From: Sphingopyxis indica
GTDB lineage: Bacteria > Pseudomonadota > Alphaproteobacteria > Sphingomonadales > Sphingomonadaceae
Direction: 5' to 3'
Assembly: GCF_900188185.1 (NCBI RefSeq)
Contig: NZ_FZPA01000001.1
Coordinates: forward strand, 124,001-188,000
Length of the DNA stretch: 64,000 nt
In this document: one piece after another, positions 10,171 through 20,169 of the stretch
Layout of the letters: each line of letters opens with the position of its first letter
How positions within the stretch are numbered: position 1 is the stretch's first letter
Notes under the pieces: model-generated
Databases searched by the model: none
What the model was told of the DNA's origin: nothing
Seen by the model: only the letters and a program-made list of their open reading frames with translations
Position numbers and translations under genes: made by a program

Positions 10171-11493
10171 ATGAGACGGCTACGGCGCATCTTTCTGGCC
10201 TATGCCACCTCGGGCGTGTCCAAACTCGCCACTGCAGGAGTTCAGCTCCTTGCTCTGCCGATTGTACTGGCGGCGGCAGGCAGCGAAAAATTCGGGGCAA
10301 TGATGACGGTCGCCGCGATGGGCTCGCTACTGCAGTTTCCTGCACTCGGTTTTAGTTCGTCGGTCGGCTATTTGATGTCGTCGTCGATAGGGCACGGCGA
10401 CGAGACAGAAGCCGCGAAATGGCTGCGCAGCGCCTTGATCGTCGTGGCAGGCATCGCTGCGCTGCTGCTCACGGCGGGACTGATTCTGATCGGCTTTCTG
10501 CCCGTTCACGCATTTTTGGGCGAGGGGGTTAAGGCCTTCCCGGCCGAGGCGCGAGCGATGCTGCTGGCGGCGCTGGTCCACACAATCGGCGTCTATCTCT
10601 TCAACATGGTCGAGGGCGTTCGCGCGTCTTTCCATGAGAACTTTATCACGAATCTCTATTCTTCGGCAGGATCGGGACTTTCCTTTGTGGCCGTTCTGCT
10701 CGTCGCTCGAGTGGCGCCGAGCTTGCCGCATTTTTACCTGGCATTGTTTGCTCTGCCGGTATTCGTCCAGGGTCTGAATTTGACAATGTTCGCGCTTGGC
10801 CGCTCAAAGGCGTTTCGCGGCAATCTCGCACGAGGCGCGATCGACCCGATGCCGGTCATCGCAAAGGCTGTCTCATATGCGAAGGCGCAAGCTGGGATCG
10901 TCCTCCATCTACATGGCTTCACTTATCTTGTCAGTCATATGATCGGCCTAACGGCTGGCGGTGCGATTGGCGCGGCGATACGCGCTCTCGTACTGCTGGC
11001 AAGCTTTGCGCAATCGCTCCTCAATCCTGTCTTTCCCGTCATTTCGCAAGCATTGGTCAGGCTCGATGCGACCGGGTTCAAACGCTATTATCTTGCGGCG
11101 GTCGCCTTCTCGGCTTCCTATGCGCTGGCGGTGGGAGCGACTTTCGCCGTCGCTGGCAACCATATACTCGAATTGTGGCTTTCGATCAGCATTCCGGGCG
11201 GCGAGCCAGTTCTCTTGGGAATGGGATTGCTGGCGGCGGGTTATCTGGGCGGGCATTTGCTCTTCAACATCCTGGTATATGTCGACCAGTCGAAATATTT
11301 TGGCTATTCGGTCGGGTTGTCCGGAATCGCCGGCTTTGCGATAAGTTATTTTCTGCTAGGCCGGGCCGGCATGAGCAGCGCGTTGATTGCAAACGCGTCG
11401 ATTCTCTTTGTCACGGCCTATTGTCTGCAGCTCATCTGGTTGTTTCGGTTCTACCGAAGCGCTTTTCCTGCCCTGCCGTTAGCTACGAAGTGA
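10171..11493 (+). CDS. Polysaccharide flippase, Wzx/MATE-like
   Basis: A 440-residue, strongly hydrophobic protein with about 12 predicted membrane helices, matching the oligosaccharide flippase (MOP) superfamily. It would move the undecaprenyl-linked repeat unit across the inner membrane. The start is ATG 10171, preceded by GAGGAGG. The N-terminus, MRRLRRIFLAYATSGVSKLA, is a typical first helix for the family. It follows the autokinase after 127 non-coding bases and is followed 6 bases later by the methyltransferase-like gene. Specific substrate residues cannot be named. Confidence 0.85.
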   Translation: MRRLRRIFLAYATSGVSKLATAGVQLLALPIVLAAAGSEKFGAMMTVAAMGSLLQFPALGFSSSVGYLMSSSIGHGDETEAAKWLRSALIVVAGIAALLLTAGLILIGFLPVHAFLGEGVKAFPAEARAMLLAALVHTIGVYLFNMVEGVRASFHENFITNLYSSAGSGLSFVAVLLVARVAPSLPHFYLALFALPVFVQGLNLTMFALGRSKAFRGNLARGAIDPMPVIAKAVSYAKAQAGIVLHLHGFTYLVSHMIGLTAGGAIGAAIRALVLLASFAQSLLNPVFPVISQALVRLDATGFKRYYLAAVAFSASYALAVGATFAVAGNHILELWLSISIPGGEPVLLGMGLLAAGYLGGHLLFNILVYVDQSKYFGYSVGLSGIAGFAISYFLLGRAGMSSALIANASILFVTAYCLQLIWLFRFYRSAFPALPLATK

Positions 11494-11499
11494 GAAATC

Positions 11500-12168
11500 A
11501 TGTCCATTGCACAACGACTAAAGAAGCTCCGTTGGGCTTCATTTGTTGAAAAAGTTACTGGCGAGCGAACGGCCAAGGAACTGCTATACGCGCATATGCT
11601 GGCAGAAGCTCTACGCACCGCAAATATTCCCTGCCAGCCCTTCTATCCCATCGGCGGCGCAGCGAATTATTCTCTTTTATATTTGATCTATCGAATCCAG
11701 ACCGAGTTTGCGCCGACGGCCACGCTTGAACTTGGCATTGGCCAGTCGACGCTTTTGCTCGACGCGCTGGGCGCGGGCGGCGTATCGATCGAGCACGATG
11801 AAGATTGGGCCGCCATCATGCGAACGAAGGTCGAGCGGGAAATTCTTGCTCTTCCGCTTGAGCCACGCTCCTACCGCGGGGTCGAAGCGAACAGCTACGT
11901 TTTTGATGGCAGCAAGGCATTTGATTTCGCAATTGTAGACGGACCGCAAGGGTCTGCTCGCAATAGCCGCTGGGGAGCGCTTGAAATCCTCGAGCGCAGC
12001 CTGGCGGACGAGTTTATCGTCATTTTCGATGATGCCGAACGGCGGGGCGAGCAGGACACCGCCATGGAGTTTCAGCGGATGCGTGGGGGGAATGTGCATA
12101 TTGTTCGCGCAGCATCCTCCCAGTGTCTTATTTTTACGGACCGATTCCGCGCAGCCGGTTGGTTTTAG
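11500..12168 (+). CDS. SAM-dependent methyltransferase-like protein of unknown substrate
   Basis: The 222-residue protein has a Rossmann-like core. TLELGIGQSTLLLDALG resembles methyltransferase motif I, SIEHDEDWA has an acidic residue at the end of strand 2, and FDFAIVDGPQGSAR plus FIVIFDDAERRG follow where motif II and later strands would lie. No signal peptide or membrane segment is visible. It is the last gene of the rightward export operon and ends 30 bases before the convergent beta-helix gene. The Gly-rich loop is abbreviated compared with classical enzymes, so a non-catalytic or differently acting fold is possible. Methylation of a sugar residue is only a guess. Confidence 0.6.
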   Translation: MSIAQRLKKLRWASFVEKVTGERTAKELLYAHMLAEALRTANIPCQPFYPIGGAANYSLLYLIYRIQTEFAPTATLELGIGQSTLLLDALGAGGVSIEHDEDWAAIMRTKVEREILALPLEPRSYRGVEANSYVFDGSKAFDFAIVDGPQGSARNSRWGALEILERSLADEFIVIFDDAERRGEQDTAMEFQRMRGGNVHIVRAASSQCLIFTDRFRAAGWF

Positions 12169-12198
12169 CGTCGGTTTTTCCGCGCGGAGGACGCTTTC

Positions 12199-14430
12199 TT
12201 ATTCGGTCATCACCCATATCCTGACGGAAACAGTCCCCGACACCCCGCGCTGATTGCTGTCGTACGATATGTGAAGCGCTTCGCCTGCCGTGCGATCGAT
12301 GAGCCGGCCGGCTGTGCCATCACCGGAGACCACGCCTCTCGGTGCCGTGTCACTAAGGAGTATTCCACCGTTTCTTGCCACAAGCGACGTCAGCATGCGG
12401 CCAAGCTCCCTACCTTTTGCTCGGCGCGGATAGACCGCAATCTCTCCGCCTTCGCGAGGATTATCCCAGCGCGCTTCAGCAGATAAAAAAATTGCCGAGC
12501 CCAACGGCTCGTCAAGTGGAACGATTGTGTTCTTCTGCGCGGCACGCGGCTGAAATCGAATGTCGACTGGCCGGACTGCCCGAGGTATGAACGACCGGTC
12601 GTTGCCGTGGTTTGTGTCGGGGTGGGTGAGCGTGAGGCGATTGCCGACGTAGAGGTCGCGCGAGCTAAAATCCTGAGCAGCAAATCGTATCTGTCGTTCG
12701 CTTACTTCGATTGCATTGCCACGTACCGTTTTGAATTGGCCAGCATGAAACCACTCCGCGCCGATCGCACTGGTAAAAGGGTTTCGCTGAATAAAGACGA
12801 TCGCGAAGCCGGTAATGGTTGAATCGACGATTGAGAAAGTTGCACCACCCGTGGCAGCGCAGAAGGTCATTGATGGCCCCTTAGAAAGGCTTTCGAAGCG
12901 TGAGTTATCAGAAATTTTGAGATTCGCGAAACTTTCGACCAGAATAAGCGGCAGCGAAGAAGGCACGCGCGCCTGCACATAGTGATGGTCGCGCACGACG
13001 AGATCGGACGAATAGATGGAAATTGTTCGGTCTTGCGGCGCCTTGATTGCTACCGGCCGGGTCGCATCCACATTATCGGCGAGCAGGCATCCGTTAGAGC
13101 CTTCGGAAACCGCCCAGCGAATGTCGACGGGTTGGGTTTCCGAGCGAATTACTGTGCCTTCACAGCGGCAACGATAAACGCTTCGCATTTCGACGCCCAT
13201 GATTGCCGGGTAAGTGCCTGCCCAGAGGATGGTGCCACCGATCAGGGCGATATCGTTTACGGGCTGATCAACCAGCTCGATGACGGGGCGGCCATCGATA
13301 TACGGCGTGCCGCGGCCAAAGGGCTGCGCTTGATTGACGTTCCCCGGGCCGTTGTAATCATTGGTGACACGATCCCACGCCACCCCGTCGTCATGCAAAA
13401 GGTCCGCGCCGCGACACGTCCCGGTGGTGCGCGCGCGAAAAACGCCCCCGATATTAGGGTCGCCTCCCAACTTACCCGGCGCCAGATGGGGATGATAACG
13501 ACATTCGCCTGCCGCGATACGTTCACCGGCGCGCCAGTCGGCCGGGTCATAAAAGGGCCCACCGGGCTCGAAACCCCAGGCTTTAATGGGCGCGTCGATT
13601 GCAGTTTCCAGCTCGATCTGGCCCGAGACGGTATCGCGGCGCACAACTCTGTTTAGTCGGTCGTAACGATAGAGCGGATCGTCTGCATCATAGGGGTCGT
13701 AACCGAACGATACGCGGACGATGCTTCCAGGAGCAAAGGCTTCGGCATCGGAAGGCGACACTGTTCGAACCAGCTTTGTCCCGGCCGCCCCGTCTCGCAA
13801 TGCTGCGCGAGGAAAAACCGGCGGGTGCCCCAATCGCGTCGTCCGGTGCTCGCGTCCGCCATAACTGCGCATAGCAATTAGTCGCCGCCCCTTGGTTAGC
13901 CCTCTACCTGCGAAGCGCAGAATCGTTTCCTCATGGAGGCGCCAGGTGGCGGTCATCAGCAGGTCGGCGAGAAGGTTATATGTTCCAGGCGAAAATGAAA
14001 CGCTCAGGCCAAGGGTTCGCGCCATCCGATCTGCTGCAGTGATGGCTCGATGATTGTCGGCGATCTCGGCCGATGCTCCAAACCACTGCGGGCGGAGATC
14101 ACCATCTACGCGCCGCACCCAGGCGCCGTGCCTGCCGTCAGGCTTGTCGACCGGAGGAACATGGAGCCCCTGCTCGGGATCGGCGGCGACGCGCGCCGAC
14201 AAATCCTCGTCGACCCAGTCAAATACCCCGTCTCGACCCCGCTCGACTAAGTGCACCGGCGATGCTTTCGGCGCCCGGGTCGCCAACTCGGAGCGATCAG
14301 CTGCGGGGCGTCCGCGCGGCTCGCGGGAAAATGTCGAACCGGCTGCCACCGGGCCGAACAAGGGAGCAGAAACAACTGCGGCCGCACCCAAAAGTGACTG
14401 TCGTCTCGAGAACAACGGCCGATCTGTCAT
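12199..14430 (-). CDS. Tat-exported beta-helix protein, possible polysaccharide lyase/hydrolase
   Basis: A 743-residue protein. It starts with a twin-arginine signal (SRRQSLLGAAAVVSAPLFGP) ending near residue 30, so it is probably periplasmic. Residues of about 130-165 (NHRAITAADRMARTLG then SFSPGTYNL) resemble the N-terminal cap of pectate-lyase-fold proteins. The rest is rich in short beta strands with V/I-x-N/D patterns. No catalytic signature of a named lyase family was recognised. Its start overlaps the preceding glycosyltransferase stop by 4 bases, and it is the terminal gene of the leftward glycosyltransferase operon. This suggests a role in trimming, editing or degrading the polymer. 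It could also be an epimerase or structural protein. Confidence 0.65.
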   Translation of the reverse strand: MTDRPLFSRRQSLLGAAAVVSAPLFGPVAAGSTFSREPRGRPAADRSELATRAPKASPVHLVERGRDGVFDWVDEDLSARVAADPEQGLHVPPVDKPDGRHGAWVRRVDGDLRPQWFGASAEIADNHRAITAADRMARTLGLSVSFSPGTYNLLADLLMTATWRLHEETILRFAGRGLTKGRRLIAMRSYGGREHRTTRLGHPPVFPRAALRDGAAGTKLVRTVSPSDAEAFAPGSIVRVSFGYDPYDADDPLYRYDRLNRVVRRDTVSGQIELETAIDAPIKAWGFEPGGPFYDPADWRAGERIAAGECRYHPHLAPGKLGGDPNIGGVFRARTTGTCRGADLLHDDGVAWDRVTNDYNGPGNVNQAQPFGRGTPYIDGRPVIELVDQPVNDIALIGGTILWAGTYPAIMGVEMRSVYRCRCEGTVIRSETQPVDIRWAVSEGSNGCLLADNVDATRPVAIKAPQDRTISIYSSDLVVRDHHYVQARVPSSLPLILVESFANLKISDNSRFESLSKGPSMTFCAATGGATFSIVDSTITGFAIVFIQRNPFTSAIGAEWFHAGQFKTVRGNAIEVSERQIRFAAQDFSSRDLYVGNRLTLTHPDTNHGNDRSFIPRAVRPVDIRFQPRAAQKNTIVPLDEPLGSAIFLSAEARWDNPREGGEIAVYPRRAKGRELGRMLTSLVARNGGILLSDTAPRGVVSGDGTAGRLIDRTAGEALHISYDSNQRGVSGTVSVRIWVMTE

Positions 14431-15662
14431 CCTGCAGCTTTCTGAATGGAGTCCAGCGCGATTTCGCGCTCAAACCGCTCGATTATGGCGGCTTTGCTCC
14501 AGCGCTCTTCGGCCCGCTGCCGGGCACACTTGCCTAATCGCCGGCGTTCTTCGGGGTGATCGAGAAGAAATTCGATTGCTTCGCTCATCGCCGCTGCATT
14601 CTCAGGTGCAACATTTATGCCTACCCCTTCGACTTCGCGCGCCAGTCCTGTACCCGCGTGCGCTCCCGCCACCACGGGCCTTCCCGACGCCAGCATGTTG
14701 CAGAGCTTTGACGGTAGAACGAGATCGGCGGCCTCCGCTTTCTGGGGCAACAAATGAACTGTCGCGAGCGCAAGCAGGTCGCCGAGGCGTTCGGCAGGCT
14801 GGAGGTCGCGGAAGAGAATATTCGGGATATTTCGGGCTGCCTCTTCCAAATGGGAGCGATCGGGTCCGTTTCCGCAGATGATCAGTGTGGTGTCGCCGCG
14901 ACTTTCAAGGTGGCGCGCAACGTCGAATAGCAGATCAATGCCCTGCTTCTTGGCAATGCTACCCGAATAGAGAGCGACATGCGGCGTGTGGATGCCCCAT
15001 TCGTTTCGGTAGGAAGATGCCTCCTGCGGCACGATGCGGTCGACATTGGCCCAGTTGCGCAGCTCGTAAACCGCATGTTCGCTAAAACCCTTTTGAATCA
15101 GCTTTTTGCACATCTCTGGCGAGATGCTACTCGCCCGCATGAAGCCTGCGAACATGAGTTGCTCGAAGCGGCCTGCCAGCCGCCCCAAAAGACTCGACTT
15201 GTTCATTTGTCCGGTTGCGAAGCCGGCCTCGACTTCGAAATCCTGCACGTGAATCCAAGTCGGAATACCGCGAAGTCGCGCCAGGGGAGCGGCAAAGACA
15301 GCAGGCATCAAGGTAGGTGCGATCAAGAACATCCGGTCCGGTGGCTTCCGCATGATGCGGCCAACCAATGGGAGCAGCATTGTGAGGCTGAAGCTGGCAT
15401 AGTGCGCCAGACGGGTAGCCCCGTTTACTTTCGACGGAATCCAACACATGCAACGGTGGACGGTGACGCCGTTCAGCAGCTCGCTGCGCCATCCGATATT
15501 CCGATATCCCGGCGCAAGCTTCCATTCGGGATAATAGGGGTTCGCGCAGATAACATGTACATCGTGACCCATTGCGGCAAGCGCTTCGCACAGCTCGCCG
15601 GTATACATCCCCGTGGCCGTCGGTTCCGGGGCGTAGTTCAGACTGATAAAAAGAAGGCGCAT
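14427..15662 (-). CDS. Glycosyltransferase family 4, WcaI-like
   Basis: A 411-residue GT-B enzyme. The opening MRLLFISLNYAPEPTATG plus CANPYYPEWK and HRCMCWIPSKVNG match the WcaI group, known as a fucosyltransferase in colanic acid synthesis. The nucleotide-sugar site region has LYSGSIAKKQGIDLL and LPSKLCNMLASGRPVVAG. It is cytoplasmic or membrane-peripheral. It lies 1 base after fcl and overlaps the beta-helix gene, so it is within the same operon as the GDP-fucose genes. Use of GDP-fucose as donor is plausible from this context but not proven. Confidence 0.88.
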   Translation of the reverse strand: MRLLFISLNYAPEPTATGMYTGELCEALAAMGHDVHVICANPYYPEWKLAPGYRNIGWRSELLNGVTVHRCMCWIPSKVNGATRLAHYASFSLTMLLPLVGRIMRKPPDRMFLIAPTLMPAVFAAPLARLRGIPTWIHVQDFEVEAGFATGQMNKSSLLGRLAGRFEQLMFAGFMRASSISPEMCKKLIQKGFSEHAVYELRNWANVDRIVPQEASSYRNEWGIHTPHVALYSGSIAKKQGIDLLFDVARHLESRGDTTLIICGNGPDRSHLEEAARNIPNILFRDLQPAERLGDLLALATVHLLPQKAEAADLVLPSKLCNMLASGRPVVAGAHAGTGLAREVEGVGINVAPENAAAMSEAIEFLLDHPEERRRLGKCARQRAEERWSKAAIIERFEREIALDSIQKAAG

Positions 15663-15663
15663 G

Positions 15664-16596
15664 TCAGTTGAGCGTGTCGAGATAGGCCCGATAGGTGCGC
15701 TCGATCCCGTCGCGTAGCTTTATTGAAGGCTGCCAGCCCATTGCCGCAAGCTTTTCGATCGACATCAACTTGCGCGGTGTGCCGTCAGGCTTGCTGGTAT
15801 CGCAAACGATTCGGCCTTCAAATCCAACTGTCTGCGCAACCATTTCCGCCAGCTCGCGGATGCTCAGGTCGTCGCCGCATCCAACATTCACGTGCTCGTA
15901 TCCCGAATAGTTCTTCAGCAGGAAGACAAGCGCGTCGGCGCAGTCGTCGGCATGAAGAAACTCGCGCCGCGGTGTGCCGCTACCCCATATTGTCAGCACG
16001 TCGTCGCCATTCCGCTTTGCTTCGTGAGCTTTGCGGATCAGGGCAGGCAATACGTGGCTGGTCTCAAGGTCGAAATTATCGCCGGGCCCATAGAGATTCG
16101 TAGGCATCGCCGAAATAAAGTCGCGACCATGCTGCTTGCGATAAGCCTGGCACAACTTGATCCCCGCTATTTTTGCAATGGCGTACCATTCGTTTGTCGC
16201 TTCAAGGGGCCCGGTCAGCAGTGCGTCTTCGGTAAGCGGCTGCGCTGCGAGCTTAGGATAGATGCACGACGACCCGAGGAAGAGCAGCTTTTCAACGCCG
16301 ATCTCGTGTGCCGCATGGATCAGATTAGCCTCGATCATCAGATTGTCGTACAGAAAATCGGCGGGGTAGCTGTCGTTCGCCAGAATGCCGCCGACCTTGG
16401 CCGCCGCAACCACCACGATATCAGGGGCATGCGACGCCATCCATGCGCGAACCGCGGCAGGATCAGTTAGATCGAGCCTGTCGCGCGGCGCTGTCAGGAT
16501 TTCGCAGGATTCACTAGTCAACCGCCGCACCACCGCGCTGCCGACCATTCCTCGGTGTCCGGCAACAAAAACCTTCTTTCCCTGCAAGAGCTTCAT
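15664..16596 (-). CDS. fcl: GDP-L-fucose synthase
   Basis: It converts GDP-4-keto-6-deoxymannose to GDP-L-fucose (epimerisation and reduction with NADPH). The 310-residue protein has [14 protein letters not shown] for the cofactor, [15 protein letters not shown] with the catalytic Ser, YAIAKIAG (Tyr-x3-Lys) and [11 protein letters not shown]. These are all diagnostic of WcaG/Fcl. Its substrate is made by gmd at the head of the same operon. The spacing is 15 bases after the Wzy-like gene. Confidence 0.96.
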   Translation of the reverse strand: MKLLQGKKVFVAGHRGMVGSAVVRRLTSESCEILTAPRDRLDLTDPAAVRAWMASHAPDIVVVAAAKVGGILANDSYPADFLYDNLMIEANLIHAAHEIGVEKLLFLGSSCIYPKLAAQPLTEDALLTGPLEATNEWYAIAKIAGIKLCQAYRKQHGRDFISAMPTNLYGPGDNFDLETSHVLPALIRKAHEAKRNGDDVLTIWGSGTPRREFLHADDCADALVFLLKNYSGYEHVNVGCGDDLSIRELAEMVAQTVGFEGRIVCDTSKPDGTPRKLMSIEKLAAMGWQPSIKLRDGIERTYRAYLDTLN

Positions 16597-16611
16597 ACTG
16601 ATCCTTGGTTT

Positions 16612-18111
16612 CTAGCGGCGACCAACCGCAATCGGCCGGGACGACCTACCGGGCTGTCTACGTTGATTTCTTGAGCGCCGGCGCCCGCGACTGCTGAGAA
16701 ACAGGGCGAGATACGTCAAGCCCAATATCAAGGCGATCGGTGCCAGCGCCGCCATCAGCGAGCCGCGCAGAACGATTGTTTCAAAGCCTATGATCAGCCC
16801 GAGAAAGAGCGTTAGCATCACGTCGTCGCTGCGTTGATATATTCGCGCGGCCATGTCCACTCGAAGCAAGGCAAAGCCAATTAGAAATCCGAGGATCACG
16901 GCCCCGGGATACCAGAAGTCTATGTAGATCTCACTGGGCAACGGAGCCGAAATATTGAGAAAGTGATATCCAATATTTTGTGCCGCGAGGCTTCCGGTGG
17001 GCTGAGGCTTGTCTGGCCAGATTGATCGCGGGATGAATGTAAACGCCGTGCCGGCCAATTGCCCGCCCTTCCGCGTCCCCTGCTGATCTACATAATGCAC
17101 GACATTCAAGGTCGATTGCATGCCGTCAAAATCACCGCTGGTCCGATAGTAATCAACAGGGTCAAAGTATTCGAGATGGTTGATATCGCCACGGGAGATC
17201 ATGTTAGCGAGAGGGAATAATATTACCATCGACATGGACATTACCATGAACAGAGAAAATTTTCTCAATGGCCTGCTCATATCTACAGAAACATAAATTA
17301 TAACTAGTATATATCCAAAGAGATAGAAGCGCGGGATGGACTGAGGTGCGTTGAAGAAGACGGCAATGAATGTCATTGCTATTGCAAGAACCGTAAACGG
17401 CACTGTCTTTTCCTTGCGCGCCATCAGCCACATTGACATGCACGAAACGAATGACGCAAAGCGCGCCATGTTGATCACGATCTGATTTTCGACCAGCGCG
17501 CGATCGAGTATGGATGAGTTCTCGCCGCCACGACGAGCCAGAAAAAAGTCCCAGCCCACATATCGTCCCGCCATGCCGGCCAGCACCATCAGGCCGATAC
17601 TTACAAGAAGCAGGATGCGAAGGTTCGAATATCGCTCCGAGCCTCCCGCCCTTTGGTCGGGACTTGCGACCTTTACGCGTCGCGCGCACAGCATCGCGCC
17701 GCTGTAAACAGCAGCGGTGAATACCAGTATCAAAACCGATGCGGAACGGACTTCCTCAATCGGATAGGATAGGCCGTAAAAAGGGAATCGGTTCTCGGAA
17801 ATATGCACAATACCGGGAACGATATAAAAGAATATATGATAGAAACAAAAGCACATGGTCAATATGGAAAATCTCTGCGAGAAAATTCCAAAGAACGCGA
17901 GGTCGAAAAGCAAGGCTAGAGACGTTGTAAGTAAGATTGCAGAAAGAAGGTCGGGAAATCCCGCGACTACCACTAGGATTATGCTTAGGGAAATTCCTGT
18001 AACAGTTCCAGCAATTCTTAGCGCCTTTCCAGAATAACTGTGACTGCACCTATTTTTCGTCACGCGTTTAGTGTTCAGCGGCCGTTTTGGGTTCTTTGTC
18101 GCTTGTTTCAT
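16612..18111 (-). CDS. O-antigen/oligosaccharide repeat-unit polymerase (Wzy-like)
   Basis: A 499-residue polytopic membrane protein with roughly 11-12 helices. The C-terminal segment FTFIPRSIWPDKPQPTG followed by PSEIYIDFWYPGAV is typical of the oligosaccharide repeat-unit polymerase family. It would link flipped repeat units in the periplasm. The frame extends to 18201, but the ATG at 18111, one base after the stop of the upstream gene, gives the normal short cytoplasmic tail. The DNA here is markedly AT-richer than its neighbours, for example around 17200-17340 and 17810-18060. That is usual for wzy genes and suggests acquisition by transfer. Confidence 0.85.
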   Translation of the reverse strand: MKQATKNPKRPLNTKRVTKNRCSHSYSGKALRIAGTVTGISLSIILVVVAGFPDLLSAILLTTSLALLFDLAFFGIFSQRFSILTMCFCFYHIFFYIVPGIVHISENRFPFYGLSYPIEEVRSASVLILVFTAAVYSGAMLCARRVKVASPDQRAGGSERYSNLRILLLVSIGLMVLAGMAGRYVGWDFFLARRGGENSSILDRALVENQIVINMARFASFVSCMSMWLMARKEKTVPFTVLAIAMTFIAVFFNAPQSIPRFYLFGYILVIIYVSVDMSRPLRKFSLFMVMSMSMVILFPLANMISRGDINHLEYFDPVDYYRTSGDFDGMQSTLNVVHYVDQQGTRKGGQLAGTAFTFIPRSIWPDKPQPTGSLAAQNIGYHFLNISAPLPSEIYIDFWYPGAVILGFLIGFALLRVDMAARIYQRSDDVMLTLFLGLIIGFETIVLRGSLMAALAPIALILGLTYLALFLSSRGRRRSRNQRRQPGRSSRPIAVGRR

Positions 18112-18112
18112 G

Positions 18113-19240
18113 TCAATGGCTCGCCGATCTAAGCAAAACGTGCAAGCGGTCGGCATAGGCCTGTAGCGCGATGGCGTTCTGCTTGGCCGCCGCATCGGCA
18201 TTTCGAACCGGGGGATTGCGCGCTGCGCCAGCTAATTTGGCGGCGCAGTCTTTGGCGTCTGCGCGGCCAAAATAGTGTGCATTGTCACCGGCTTGCTCGA
18301 AATGCACGCCGAGATCCGAAAGCAGTAGCGGCGTTCCCAAAGCCTTTGATTCCTCGACAGTCGTGCTCCAGCCTTCGAACATTGAGGGATTTATCAGCGC
18401 CGTTGCTCCGCGGTTGAGCGCGAGTATTTCAGCATAGGGTACATTCCCGAGAAATTGAAAGTTCGCTTCCAGCCCCCGGTCTCGAACCATCGTTTGGAGC
18501 TCTTCGACACGGCGCGTGTTCTCGGGGGCTCCCGAGCTTCCGGTGGATACGACCTTCACCTCCTTCTGGACCATGCTGTCTAGGGCCTCGATCACCAGCC
18601 GATGGTTCTTGTGAGCCCAAAATTGATTGGGCAGGAAGACATAATCGTCCGTCAACCCCCACTGCGCGCGGACACGTGACACGTCCTCTTCGGTCGGACG
18701 CATCTCCAGATCAATTGCGAACGGGATGACATGCAAAGATCCTCGAAACGGCGGATAGAATTTTTCCATATCCTTGCGGGCATCGTCGCTGGACAGGATG
18801 AGAAAACGGCGGCCAGCGATCACTTTCCTGAAACGCATCTCGCGTGCAAGCCAAGCCGTTCGGCTGAAGAGTTGGGGAAGATGCCGATGTTGAAAATCGG
18901 GCAGCCAACTGACGACCGGCTGTTCGATATTGCCAACATAACCCGACGCTTCAAACACAACATCGATGGAATGCGCCCGAAGAGCGGTGGTCAGCGCGGG
19001 GGAAGGGCGACCGGCAAGTCTTATCATGTCTGTGACTGCTGAGCGGGCGGGGAGTTCCACCGGTTCATGGCCGGTGCTCATCCGGATGCGCTTCGCCACT
19101 GTCGGAGGGATGTCTCCCAGTACGAAAATTTGAACTGAAAGGTCCGGATGAAATCGGCGGAGTACGCGGCTCATGTTCAGGACATAGTTGAGCCCACCCG
19201 CCCACTGCCGCGGATCCCCGGTGACAATCGCCAGCTTCAT
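18113..19240 (-). CDS. Glycosyltransferase family 4
   Basis: A 375-residue GT-B glycosyltransferase. The N-terminal domain begins [20 protein letters not shown]. The C-terminal domain carries VFLPNQFWAHKNHRLVIEAL and the acidic donor-site motif PSMFEGWSTTVEESKALG, where the first Glu sits in the family EX7E pattern. The acceptor and donor sugars cannot be told from sequence. Its start overlaps the upstream epimerase by 4 bases and its stop lies 1 base before the polymerase start, so translation is probably coupled. Confidence 0.88.
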   Translation of the reverse strand: MKLAIVTGDPRQWAGGLNYVLNMSRVLRRFHPDLSVQIFVLGDIPPTVAKRIRMSTGHEPVELPARSAVTDMIRLAGRPSPALTTALRAHSIDVVFEASGYVGNIEQPVVSWLPDFQHRHLPQLFSRTAWLAREMRFRKVIAGRRFLILSSDDARKDMEKFYPPFRGSLHVIPFAIDLEMRPTEEDVSRVRAQWGLTDDYVFLPNQFWAHKNHRLVIEALDSMVQKEVKVVSTGSSGAPENTRRVEELQTMVRDRGLEANFQFLGNVPYAEILALNRGATALINPSMFEGWSTTVEESKALGTPLLLSDLGVHFEQAGDNAHYFGRADAKDCAAKLAGAARNPPVRNADAAAKQNAIALQAYADRLHVLLRSASH

Positions 19241-20169
19241 TGGCGTGGACCCTCGCCCGCCAGGCTCTCATATGTATGTTTGAGCCCTTCTTCGAGGCGC
19301 ATGATGGGCTTGAAGCCGAGTTCGCCGAGAAGGGCGGAAGATCCGACCAGGTTGTCGGGGTCCCCGCTGCGTTCCTTTTGCAGGAACTCGAAGGAGCAAT
19401 CGCTACCCGCCAAGGCGCACAATAGCTGCGAAATCGTCGCGACCGATGTTCCGTGTCCGGTGCAACCGTTGACTGCCATTCCTCCGACCCGCGCCCAATC
19501 GGGCGCCATCGCGAGCAGCCGGGCAGCGTCACCGATCCACAACCAATCGCGCAATTCCTCTCCGGTGCCGAACATTTCGACCCTGTCCGCTCCATCGAGC
19601 AATTTCCGGCTCAGTTCGTAAACGAGCTGCTTCTGCAAACCCTCGCCGTAGACCGAGAACAGGCGGACGGTGGCGCTTGGAAAATCATATTGCGCCGACC
19701 AATAAGCTACGATCTTTTCAGCGAGATCCTTGTGAAAACCATAAGGCGATTTGGGCTGGATAGGAGCCGATTCAACTATGTGGCTCGACGAGTTGTCACC
19801 ATATACAGCCGCACTCGAGGCGTAAATCAGCGCGGGACGATGCGTCCGCATCCCAGGCCACTGCGCGATCTCCATCGTGCTTTCGACCGTGCGGCGAAAA
19901 TCCAGCGCCGGATTCTCGATCGACGCATGCACCGACGATCCACCAGCAAGGTGCATGACCAGGGCAGGCGGGCCAAGTCGTTCCACGAGCCGGTCAAGAT
20001 TCCTTGCCGTGACTGGAGCTGCAACCCATTGGTCGATGCTTTCCGGGTGCGCCCAATGAGACGGGCCGTTGCCGATGCCCGAGACCTTCATATTCTTCTC
20101 ACGCAGCGCCGCGACGACTTTGCGTCCGATCGCCCCATGCGCACCGGTAACGATCGCGTGACTGGTCAT
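19237..20169 (-). CDS. NAD-dependent epimerase/dehydratase, sugar-nucleotide type
   Basis: An extended short-chain dehydrogenase/reductase of 310 residues. It has the cofactor motif [14 protein letters not shown], a LAGGSS segment, YASSAAVYG with the catalytic Ser, YGFHKDLAE (Tyr-x3-Lys) and [11 protein letters not shown]. The exact reaction is not evident; C4 epimerisation, dehydration or reduction of a nucleotide sugar are all possible. It shares 4-base overlaps with both the acetyltransferase upstream and the glycosyltransferase downstream. This places it firmly in the gmd operon, and it may make a rare sugar for this polymer. Confidence 0.85.
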   Translation of the reverse strand: MTSHAIVTGAHGAIGRKVVAALREKNMKVSGIGNGPSHWAHPESIDQWVAAPVTARNLDRLVERLGPPALVMHLAGGSSVHASIENPALDFRRTVESTMEIAQWPGMRTHRPALIYASSAAVYGDNSSSHIVESAPIQPKSPYGFHKDLAEKIVAYWSAQYDFPSATVRLFSVYGEGLQKQLVYELSRKLLDGADRVEMFGTGEELRDWLWIGDAARLLAMAPDWARVGGMAVNGCTGHGTSVATISQLLCALAGSDCSFEFLQKERSGDPDNLVGSSALLGELGFKPIMRLEEGLKHTYESLAGEGPRQ

